A stretch of DNA of 64,000 nt from Ustulina deusta (taxonomy: Eukaryota; Ascomycota; Sordariomycetes; Xylariales; Xylariaceae): NCBI GenBank assembly GCA_023159155.1, contig JAJNNX010000033.1:487111-551110 (forward strand), given 5' to 3'. Numbering within the stretch: the first letter of the stretch is position 1; the number at the start of each line of letters is the position of its first letter. Below are positions 10,543 through 20,667 of this stretch, piece by piece. A model generated the notes under the pieces. The model was not told where the DNA came from. It saw nothing but the letters and a program-made list of their open reading frames with translations, and did no database searches. The translations under genes were made by a program, and so were the position numbers.

Positions 10543-13500
10543 TCAAATCGTCCCGGTTGACAAACTAGGTGGGAGGTCATCTTCCCGTATCCCCCAGGTA
10601 CTCTCATTTGGTCCCAGTACGAACTCCAACACGCCGCCCTTGGCAAAAAACCCATGCGTGATCCAATTCTTGGTATACGGCTGCCCATTGAGCTTCACGC
10701 TCTGGATATACATGTCCGTGTACTCGGGGTCGAAATTTGCGTTGCGCAGCGTGGCCCAGCCACTCCCGTCCGGTGTCCTGATGCTTACTTCGCGAAATAA
10801 CGGGGGGGGTCAGCAGGTAAACGGACTGCCCTGCGACGGGAAAGAAGCCCATAAAGGCAAACGCCGAGAACGCGCCCATGGCGCAGTCGTCGTTGCCCGG
10901 GATGCCGGCGACGGTGCTGTTGAACAGCGACGGTATGTACCGATGGACCCAGTATGCGCTTCTCCCGGGCCGGCCGGCGTAGTGGAACTGGAACGTCGGG
11001 AGGAAGTTCGGTTCGTTCCCCACTAATAACCGCTGGAGTCAGTAATTCCTCTTTTAAAGCAGTTCTGGAGCTCTCAAGTTACTACCTAGAAAGGGAAGAA
11101 AATGACTCCGGCGGTATTAACTCACTATAGTTGATCCCCGAGGAGTGGAAGTAGTCGAGTCTCTCGACGAAATGCTCCGGTCCCCCCATCAGACTGACTA
11201 GTGAGGCCACTGCAGCACCGGAGAGGGAGGTCAGTAATCGCCATTCTTGAGTGTGATCCGCGGGCGTTCCGGAGGAAGAGAGAGAGAGAGAGGATTGGAA
11301 CTCTCTGAAAGTAGAGAAAAATAAGAAGGAAATGACTCCGAGAAAACTACTCACTGTCCTGCGGCACGTAGAAGCTGTACAACCACGGACTCCCCTCGTA
11401 CGTCGAGTGACGCGTGTCGAAGTAGCAGACGTGCTGTTCGTGCACGGGGCTGCAGAGCCGCGCCGTCTGCTCGGAGAACGTGCCGTTCCGGAAACGGGGC
11501 TGCAGAAAACCGAGGAACTCGGACCCCTGGATACTGCCCGTCGCCCTGTCTCGGTAATGGTCGTCGTGCTCGGCATGCCACAGATTCTTCCAATTGCGGC
11601 TGCGCGCGAGGTACTTCGCCTCGTCCGCCTCGTGTCCGAGCGCGCGGGCCATCCGAGCGATGGCGAAATCGTCGTACGCGTACTCGACCGTGCGCGAAAT
11701 AGAGCGGCTGAGGGGCCCCGTGCCGTTTCTGTCGTCGTCGTCCACCGGGATGTAGCCGAGCGTGCGCCAGCTCTCGATTCCGCCGCGGCCGGATATCGAC
11801 CAGTCAGCTGGCTCCTCTTCGGCGTCCGACACCACGGCCTCGTATGCTAGCGCCCAGTCTATACCCCCCGTCAAGTTTTTAACGAGCGCGTCGGCCAGCA
11901 CCACGTCCGCGTTCGACCCCCCTTGAGTAAAGCCTTTGCTGAAGCTCATGCGGCAGTCCGGCAGTTTCCCTTCGTACTTGTAGATATCGATCAGCGCGCG
12001 CACCATATCCGTTTGCGTCCCCGGATCGATGATCGTCAAGAGGGGGTGCTGGGCCCGGAAGGAGTCCCAGATACAGTAGAAGCTGTCGTAGTACGGTTCG
12101 TCCGATTTCCAGAGCGGGTTCTCCCCCGTGTAGTCCTGTGGCGACAACATCGTGCGGTACAACCCAGACCAGAACGTCTTCAGCAGATCCTGGCTGAGGC
12201 CCGTATGGTCGGCTTTGATTACGGAGAGCTTCTCCCGCCATGCCACTTCAGCGGCTGCCACCACTCTGGAGAAGTCGAAGTCGCCTATCTCTCGCTCTGC
12301 GTTTTGGCATGCTTGGGACGCCGAGATAAAGGACACGCCCACTCGCGCGAGGATTTGGTTCCGAGGGGCCTGGGCGAATTGGACCCATGCACCGACGGAC
12401 CCGTGTGGGAGCCGGGTGTCGCCGTATGTGCTTCCGAGGGCTTGGATGCTGTCCGTCGCGTTGGCGCGCACGAACGTGCCTGTTCGCCGGATCTCGGCGC
12501 CGTGGAAGTCGGCACAGAAGTAAGCCTTAAACGAGCCATGGCCGAATGAGGCGCGGAAACTGCCGCCCCCTTTCATGCGGCCCGTAGCCGTATTCACTTC
12601 GATGTCGCCGCCCGAGCGGGTGTTGCCAAGATCAATCATGTCCATAAGGATCAAGGGGCTGTTAGTTACCGTTTGTGGCATGTCTTCACTACTGGACGAG
12701 GCATATGCATAGGGTATCTCGACCTCCGGAGGGAAATTGAACCGGAAGAGACTTGTGTGCGCTGTTGCTGTCATCTCTGCGTACACCAAATTGTCCAGCC
12801 CAATGGCGAAATACCCTGGTCTCGCTGTTGCAGAGCCGTTGATGCGAGGGATAGCTCGCTGTGCAGCGATGTATTGACACTTTGCGAAGTCATCTTCAGG
12901 ACATCCTGGGTGAGCAAAGAGTGGGAAGTTGCCCATGGAAGGGTTCTAATAACACGTCAATATATATTAGTTTATGCAACGCGTTTACACATTTTATGCT
13001 CACTCCCCCGGTTCCTGATTGATAGTAGTTAGTGGCACAATAAAATTTAAATGGCTAGTAAGTGGATAGGCCTACCAGAGTCGTGCAGTTGAGAGAAGCC
13101 CTGGATCAGCGAGTCGTCAGACACGAATCCAGCAGCAGCCTCAGCATAATTGTTCGTGTCCGCCACTGGCTTGGCCATGCCTGTATTCATTCATCAGGAG
13201 CATTCCGGGGGAGATGATTCATGAATATCCGCGCTCACCGTAAGGCAGAGTTGCTCCAGGAAAAACATGACCTTTGCGAATACTTAGTCTCGTCATTACT
13301 CATGAGGACCCACGACGTAAGAGTCACAAACACACCTCCATTCACTGTGCCAATGAGAGGATCAATATACTGCAGAACATCGCCGCTCGACTTCTCTGCT
13401 AACGCCTTGATGATGCCCAACAAGACTCTCCGAGGCGGGTTGAAGCTCTCGATTGGAAGCAAAGCCCATATGAAGGAAAAGAATAGGGCGATGGCGAGCA

Positions 13501-13543
13501 CCCTGCGTCGTCGAGGGAATGTTGTTAGGAAAGGACCCGCCAT
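10543..13543 (-). CDS. GH92 family alpha-mannosidase, 7 exons, frame broken near the 3' end
   Basis: Glycoside hydrolase family 92, calcium-dependent exo-acting alpha-mannosidase of glycans and mannan. Exons, 5' to 3' on the minus strand, are 13543-13336, 13271-13239, 13180-13076, 13014-13004 (11 nt), 12945-11355, 11209-11126 and 11022-10543. The N-terminus has basic residues then a hydrophobic stretch (RRRRVLAIALFFSFIWALL), a signal peptide or anchor. Family motifs include YIDPLIGTVNGGHVFPGATL, LHDSGTGGNPSMGNFPLF, SFYVPQD, GNEPNF (about 679) and GNDD (720-723), which in characterised members holds catalytic acidic residues. After TPP (residue 751) a run of eight C at 10802-10809 puts the frame out by one. 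The family-like C-terminus (LFREVSIRTPDGSGW onward, stop at 10545-10543) lies in the other frame. One base fewer would give 836 aa; read literally it gives 816 aa with a foreign last 65 or so residues. It is divergent from the GH125 gene. Confidence 0.88.
10802..10809 (-). other. Eight-C run causing a +1 frame break in the GH92 gene
   Basis: On the coding strand an A followed by eight C and then GTTATTTCGC. Upstream of the run the frame encodes AGQSVYLLTPP; downstream the family-like LFREVSI is one base out. A single surplus base in the run explains it. No GT..AG intron fits. Confidence 0.8.
13004..13014 (-). other. 11-nt micro-exon of the GH92 gene (encodes the T-G-G of HDSGTGGNP)
   Basis: Joining exon 3 (ends at 13076) directly to the exon at 12945 loses the frame and the conserved TGG. 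An 11-nt segment flanked by CAG (13017-13015) and GTGAGC (13003-12998) restores both. Flanking introns are 61 and 58 nt. Confidence 0.75.
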
Positions 13544-16500
13544 TATGGTTAGTCGCGGGATTGCCCACGATGCAGAGGCTGTCTTCCCTCGACCAGACTT
13601 GATGCGAAGTTACTTCACCGAACAGCTGAAGGAATTCGAGCAGGTAGGTAGGGACGGACAGCTGGCTAGCCAAGCCATCTGTATGTAGTGTAATCAATGT
13701 AGCTTGGCAGAGAGTCGAGACCCGGCACCGACACGACCATTTCAGTATTTCGTGTTATAATGACCCTAATTTAAGTTCTAATGAAAAAAAGAAATCCGTC
13801 TGATGTTATGACTACGAGCCGTTGCAAACTAGTGTAGTAAACTAGTGTATGTGTCTTTTCGCCTTCTTTTTTTCTTACCTTTGGTTAACCCATATCCATA
13901 TTTCTGGGTGCTGTGATGCAACGATGTAGGCATCCGTTCTAGGCAATTTGCGGAAGCCGGGTAAAGTCAAAACCCTAATGCGGCAGGCAAAACCTATAAT
14001 AGTAGTATCATGCTACAAGAACTCGGTATGGAAATCATCAACGGAGAGTTAGTAGGGAGATGCTTCGACTTTACGGGTGCCGTTGCGAAACAATTGTCAC
14101 GACATAAAAAAAGCCAATATAAACCAGGGGGTCGGTCCCCTTAGCGACTACTCGAGTAAGACAACTCACTCGCAAAGCAACAGGGTTCCAAGGGAGACAG
14201 CCTCAACGTGAGACACTCTCAATGCCTGGCGCCAATTCCATTTGGATACCTATTCTTCGGAAGAACCTGAATACCTAGCGGTCTAACGCTGGACCCGTAC
14301 ACCACTCACATGATTCTACAGCATAGGTTGGCCCCAGCCGTAGACTGAGCACCTTGTAAAACTCGAGAGCTCCGAGGAGAGTGAACGACTACCGACACAA
14401 CCTCCGAATCGATTTATTCTCCCTCCTACTCATACCGTCATCTGGAGTTTTGAATTGACCTGGAGGGTTAGCCTTCAACCTACTGACGAAGAAAGTAAGA
14501 TCACTAAGTTAGCAAGAGGTCACCGTGAAGAATGTCGACATTACCGAAAATACGAGAAGCAAGATATACTATCAGCCCAAATGAGCATTCGTGCATTCTG
14601 ATTGAACTCAAGCGATCGGTGCGCGCGTCACGAATCGCGACTCGCTTGTAAGCCTGAATTCGACAGAAAATCTGCCCGAAGTATTACAACCCAGTGGTGT
14701 GTGTGCTCGGAGTCTTCCAATGTCCCAACTGACATCGCGGGCTATGGCCGAAGATTGCAGCACAACACCAAGCAGTTTCGGGATATTATCGACTAATCTG
14801 AAGGTCGATAGGAATTAGAGAAAGCAACACATATGATTGGTGAAGAATTGGTCATCTTCGTAGTCTTAGAGTGAGGCTGCTAATGATGTGTGTTTCGAAA
14901 TGAAGCTGTGTTGCATCCCTCGTCGCGTTCATATTCCTTGAAAGCTTTCTATTGGAGCCTCGACGGAACTCGTTACGGAAATGAAGGCTCGTAGATGAGG
15001 CGGTGGATGCTTGCTTTCGCGAATCTCTATATATTCGCTAGATCAATCACATTACGAAACCGAGGTCCGTTTCGGGCGTGTCTATATTAAATGAACGAGA
15101 AGACGCCACACCAGATAATTTGGCATTACTTGCACCACCTTGCAGGACCATCATCGCATTTGTCCTACCAATGACTTTCACGACACAATGCAACCCTACC
15201 CCGATGCGGCGAATCTGTGAAATGATACACTTGGCTCAATAATGCCCATAACACGTTGTGCTCGTGCTGCACGATGTGTCTCATAAGCTACCGGCTCGCA
15301 TCGCACAATGGTTTTCCCCGATGAATGTCTCGAGGCACACAGCTTGGGGATATACGAAGTATTAGGCGATTGTCGGGTTCCAAAGACTGCAGACGGGGCT
15401 TCTCGTTAACCCACGCTCTGGGAACAGCCTATTGTCTTGGAAGTGAGGCTCGGGTATGTTCTCCATTGCTTCACCGTCATGCGATTTTTAGCTGTAGTCC
15501 AGTAGGGAGAGGTAAGCCATGGCTTCGAAGCGACAGTGGCACCCAACCACTTGCGGATTCAGATCTGCTGCCCACCAGGGAAAAGGTCATGGATCCGATG
15601 CGCCTGGATGCAGATGAATGGCTGTTTCCCTTGACCCAGCCACGTTGTAAGACGTTCAACAGGTTGTGTAACCATGCTTTTCGATTCGCCATGCCAAATA
15701 AAAATCGCCAGTAAACGATGCAACGCACATGTACCAAGAAGTTTGGTCGGAAACAAAAGTGATGGAAGGATGAAAGTCCTATCTAGATCTTCTCGGACAA
15801 CCTCACATACCTCAGACTAGCCAACGAAACAAGAATCGAGTACCTAGGCATCGAGTTTGTACAGGTCAAAAGTCATGAGCGCTCTCTAGGTTAGGTAGTA
15901 CTCAATGCCAAGACCTAGAGTGCTACAACCCCAGCTCTTGAACGGGTCATGAGCCTCATTAGGTCATCAGGCGGAGAAGAGTCGATCTTATGTCGATTCA
16001 GGAAGCTCAAGTTTGTTTACATAGGTAGTGTACTGTAGCATTTTGACCCAGGTGTCTCGTGGTGTAGTTGAGGGGCCAGAATAAGATGCAGTACTGGTAG
16101 GTGATGGTCGTATTAAGAGTTTCCAGGGATTCCCCGCACGCATGAGGTCCTCTCGGCTTTACTGCTGCGCTAATACCTGCACTGTCTGCAATTTCCCACG
16201 ATGAGACGTCATATGGCTGACGGCGCCTACATGCAGCAGGAAAGAGCTTAATAGAAATAGTCGGCCTAGACCAGGGGAGAAGCCACCTAGCCATGCAGAT
16301 GATATTCCGTTTTCTGGGGAAAGTAGACCTAGGTAAGTACGAGGGATCATTAATAGAAGCAGTGGGCACCTGTATTAACGGAATGAATAAAAGGATTCAT
16401 TTGTCCGCCCGTGGAATTTTGTCTTTGTTTTGGTGTTATTAAATTTTGAATTCCAGTTCGGGGCCTTGCATCGCTTCGTTGGTTCTCCGTTCATTCACCC

Positions 16501-16569
16501 CATCCACAGTTGTTGGAGACTTCTGTTGCGATACAGATAACAATAGTTGAGCTAACTACATCAATAAGG
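13544..16569. other. Intergenic region between divergent GH92 and GH125 genes
   Basis: About 3 kb separating the two mannosidase start codons; a shared regulatory region is possible. Open frames up to 129 codons (15325-15714) show no domain and no splice partners. A TACCTAGGCA word lies at 15841-15850 and further TAGGTA words near 15890 and 16330. No gene is supported. Confidence 0.55.
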
Positions 16570-18238
16570 ATGATGCGATCCTCGACCTTGCTGTTGAGTT
16601 CGCTCGCGGCCACCTCGTATGCCATCGGTGGTAGAGCAGCATGCCCCGACTATAGCCAATACGCCACCCAGACTCATCAGCCATTTTCCACGGGGAAATA
16701 CCAGTTATCTTTCATGCGCCCCGAGCAAGCATGTAGAAAATATACGGTACCGGAAGTTGAAAATGTTATTGATGACATGAAGGGTTTAGTGAAAGATCCC
16801 GACCTCTTCCGTCTCTTTGAAAATGCGTTTCCCAACACATTGGATACCACTATTTCCTGGAAGGGGTTTGCGAACAATGGTAGTGAGGAAGAGGTAAGTG
16901 GTTGGTTAGGCTCAGTCATTCCCGGCAGCCGAACTTGACTGACTATAGCCAATAGCTCACATTTGTGACGACCGGAGACATTATTGCGATGTGGCTACGC
17001 GACTCTGCAAACCAATTGCGAAGTTACAAGTCACTGCTTAAGGCTAATACCTCAACCAACTCGCTCGCTTCACTGTTCCGCGGCGCAATTAATCTGCAAG
17101 CACGATACATTATCCAGAACCCGTACTGCAATGCGTTCCAGGCACCGCCCGAATCCGGTCTTCCGCCGGAGCATAACGGGGCTGCTGATACCGACAAGGT
17201 TTCCCCTGGATACTCTTCAGACTTTGTCTTCGAGTGCAAGTACGAGCTCGACTCGATTTCCGCATTTCTTCAATTATCGTGGGATTACTACGAGAAGACT
17301 CGGGACACCGAGTTCTTTGGGAAGTTCAAGTGGGTCGAAGGGGTCAAGACCATCTTAGATGTTGCTGAGGGTTTGCTTGTTGGTACATACGCCGACAATG
17401 GATCCGTCAATACGTCGCCTTACACTTTCCAGCGCACGACTACGGCGGGGACGGAGACACTCAGCAATAGTGGCATCGGTAATCCGGTAAAGAGCGGCAC
17501 CGGCCTAGTTCGGAGCGCATTCCGTCCTTCGGATGACAGCACGATTTACCAGCTCTTCATCCCCGCAAACATGCAGTTTTCGAGTTACCTAGGCAAGTGC
17601 GCCAAGATCATGAAAGTTCATGACGCTGATCTCGCCGAGAAGATGAGCGACTTCGCAAACAACGTCCGGGATGGTATTCATAAGCACGGCAAAGTGAAGC
17701 ACGCCACGTTTGGCGAAATTTACGCCTTCGAGATTGACGGCTTCGGTTCGAGCAACTTGATGGACGATGCGAACGTTCCCAGTCTGCTAAGTGCGCCGAT
17801 TTTGAACTTCCTCGATGCTTCGGACAGGACGTATCAGAATACGCGTAAATTCGTGCTGTCCACGTGGAACCCCTATTACATGCATGGTCCGGTCATCAAT
17901 GGGTGAGTCTGCTTCGACGGCAAAATACTGGATACTACTCGGGTTTTCTAACGATGATCCCCAGCACCGGAGGCCCACATGTTGGACCTGGTAGAGCTTG
18001 GCCTATGTCCGTCATCACAGCGCTCTTGACCTCTGATGATGATAGCGAGATCGCCGCGGGCTTGCACACGCTTGTCTCATCGACAGCCGGGCTTGGGCTG
18101 ATCCACGAGTCTGTCAACACGTTTGACGCGAGCCAATGGACACGGCAATGGTTCTCGTGGGCGAACGGTTTGTTCGGTGAGATGCTACTCGGCCTCAAAG
18201 ATCGGAAGCCGGAACTTCTTGAGACAAGCTTCCAGTAG
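16570..18238 (+). CDS. GH125 family exo-alpha-1,6-mannosidase, secreted, 3 exons, 514 aa
   Basis: Glycoside hydrolase family 125 (former DUF1237), metal-independent exo-alpha-1,6-mannosidase that trims mannan or N-glycan arms. Exons are 16570-16893, 16956-17902 and 17965-18238 (1545 nt, phases close). Residues 1 to about 22 form a signal peptide (SSTLLLSSLAATSYAIGG). Family motifs are GDIIAMWLRDSANQ (115-128), SSDFVFECKYELDS (195-208), FRPSDDSTIYQLFIPANM and GLIHESVNTFD (468-478). By analogy with characterised bacterial members the acid is probably Asp207 (in YELDS) and the base Glu472 (in HES). The length is usual for fungal members. An upstream in-frame extension to 16510 lacks an ATG, and the signal peptide fixes the start at 16570 or at the next codon, also ATG. 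Divergent neighbour of the GH92 gene, which suggests joint use on mannans. Confidence 0.93.
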
Positions 18239-20667
18239 ATAGGGGGCGGTTTTTTGTCCGGCCCGCTATTAATGACAGCCGTATAATAATTCCCGGCTGT
18301 AAACGGACTAGAAAATAGTATTCTTCGAAAGGCTTTATCAAAGCCAGACGTCGCCTGCCTGTTTCGTATGCCAGAGTCTCGACTCGAATGTGTGTCCTCA
18401 TCTGCCTATTCCGGCCCAGATGCTGGCAAGCGATAGGATCGTAGGACTTCCTCGCTAATGTAGGAATACTGAACGACAATGTGTATTTACCTATCCACCT
18501 AGCGTAGGCTACCGCCTATCGCGAGACTCCCTTGGCTTGGAGGATCCCGGGAACCGATCAGATGAGTCAAATTGAATGCAACCCCACTGAATCGAGCAGA
18601 AGCTGGCCGTGACGTGGCCAATGATAGTGCACTGCACTGTATGATTTTCGGGTTGTAACGGCATCTCAGAAAAAAGTCACCTCATCGCTGCTACCATGCA
18701 ACATCAGTGACGCATTGAGCATCCAAGGCCAATCAGACTAGCGGTCACTATCAGGGGCACAGCAGAGCTTAGCTGTGTGCGATGTTGATGTGTATGTGTA
18801 TGTGTAGGTGGATGTGGATGTGGCTGTGGATGTGTGTTTGTGTTTGTGGGGAAGTCCTGCCTGCGGTGCGAGAATCTAAGGCAACCGACTCGACTCTTTC
18901 GAGGCCAATATGACAATGTTAATATGTCGAAGTAGTCTGGACCTACATAGTCGGTCTGTGTGACTCTTCTTTACTGCTGCGCGGGTGTATATGTGCTGTG
19001 TAAGTGTTAAAGTGTTTGGTCCATAGCCCAACAATTAGCTAACCGTAGGTAGGTAGCTACTTACAGCTAGCTACATGTACCTTGCAGTACACTAACACTA
19101 GGTAGATGCTTACACCTACCTACTGAAGTACTTCTTTGCTGTCATATTTGCTGGACACCTTGAGGGACGGATTATGTGTCTTGCGAGTCAATTCGCAGTG
19201 CTTTCTCCCTATCAGTCTGCCAGTGGAGTTCGTTGTGTGCAGAATAAGTCCTAACAAGCCCAGTGTACTACTGCAATGATTTATTATTTCTAGGCCTAGC
19301 GGCTATATTGATTGCGACTTGTTAAAACATCTGCCGTGCTACGTGTACCTATCTACCTACCTAGGTAATCTAACATACATACATACCTATAGCCTTCCTC
19401 TACGTAGTTGGGAGGCAGGTAGTCGATGTGTCGCATGCCTACATGAGGCACTATATCTATAGGCAGAAGTACCTCGACACTCTCCCGGAGAAGGACGCTG
19501 TATGGTAACTTAAACTCCCTAAACTAAGGTATCACTAGTGCGGTGTAGAAGCCCCCCCTGGACTGGGCTTTACACTGCACTGCTACCAATAGATTTCTGG
19601 GTCGGCGCACTTACGCTCGCGCATTGCCCCGGTTACTGCCCCAGTCTTAGCTCCTCTGCTTCTCTGTTTTCTGCAATTCGTCATAGGCCAACTCCATGGT
19701 CTTATCGCTCCTGATACGGTTGTCGGGACATACATACCTCCCGACTAGTGTCGACGGTACTTATCTACACTAGACATGGCTAATGAAACATAAAGAAAGG
19801 CTGTTTCTCGCTACCCAATCCTAGTTCTCGTCGTGGTTAGCGCGCGCGGACCGATGACGGATGGCACAGGGTCGTCACAACATCACGAGGAGCCAACCGT
19901 CTGACTGGGAACACCCCAGGTCCCCAGGTCGCCCAGCTCGCTCTCTCTCGAAATTGTCTCCATATTCACTTCAACTTCACCTGAATACTAGTCTACACTA
20001 TATTTCTCGCCTGTCTAGGGTAGCCTCTTTGTGCTCGCCCATCCATCTAGACTGTGCACCCTTGACGGCTATCCAATCCTACGTCTCTGCGCCGTCCGCA
20101 TCCATCATCACCACCATCACCGTTATCACCACCAGCAGCAACACCAAGAACGACAGCAGCCGCAGAGTAACACTTACACCACCTAGACAGCCATACCGTC
20201 AAATATGTCATAGACTGCCTAGCTTGGCATCCCGTCCCTGCAGCCGTCCGCATACAGTTAGCAGAGCCGCCTTCAACACCACTGATCACCGTCGATCCTG
20301 GCCATCAGCGTCTGCCTGCTTCCTGTCGAACTACTCGCCCGAATCATTCGTCGCCAGTGGCCCCCTCGTCTTCTTTTCGAGCCTCCGTCAAGTTTTGCGC
20401 TGCCTCCCTATCAACGCCGTGAACAATGGATGCTAAAGTCAGGTGGCATCACATCGAAGTCCCCAATTCCATCTAATTCACACACCAATCGCTCGCTTGC
20501 TCGTACTGAATCGGCTTCGTTGTGCCACCGTCCTCCTCGCGACGACTTCCCTGCCCATCGCCAGCTGCGATAGCTGGCAGGCTTTGCAGCCAACTCGCTA
20601 TTCAACCTTAATCAACATAACCGTCCGTCTACAATATTCGATCGCCTACGCCCGCTGAATTAATAAA
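18239..20667. other. Intergenic region and long leader upstream of atg13
   Basis: No supported gene. TACCTA/TAGGTA words are dense at about 19045-19130 and 19345-19395. From about 19900 the strand is C/T-rich with short CATCACCA-type repeats, as in a fungal 5' leader. A 191-codon open frame at 19861-20436 lies here but has low-complexity Ser/Thr/Pro composition and no domain. Confidence 0.55.
18777..18846. repeat. TG-rich degenerate satellite (GATGTG / TATGTG units)
   Basis: About 70 bp built from GTGTATGTG, GGATGTG and TGTGTTTGTG words, purine-pyrimidine alternating. It is low-complexity and no coding role is seen. Confidence 0.8.

Noticed and set aside
11332..12549. Long open frames on the plus strand opposite GH92 exon 5 (up to 208 codons)
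   Set aside because: They mirror the GC-rich coding exon on the other strand and have the Arg/Val/Ala composition of antisense shadows.
15325..15714. 129-codon open frame between the mannosidases
   Set aside because: No recognisable family, no neighbouring exon with matching phase, codon use not like the flanking genes.
19861..20436. 191-codon open frame upstream of atg13 on the plus strand
   Set aside because: Ser/Thr/Pro/Arg-rich low-complexity sequence from a C/T-rich leader, no domain, no intron logic; more likely 5' UTR.
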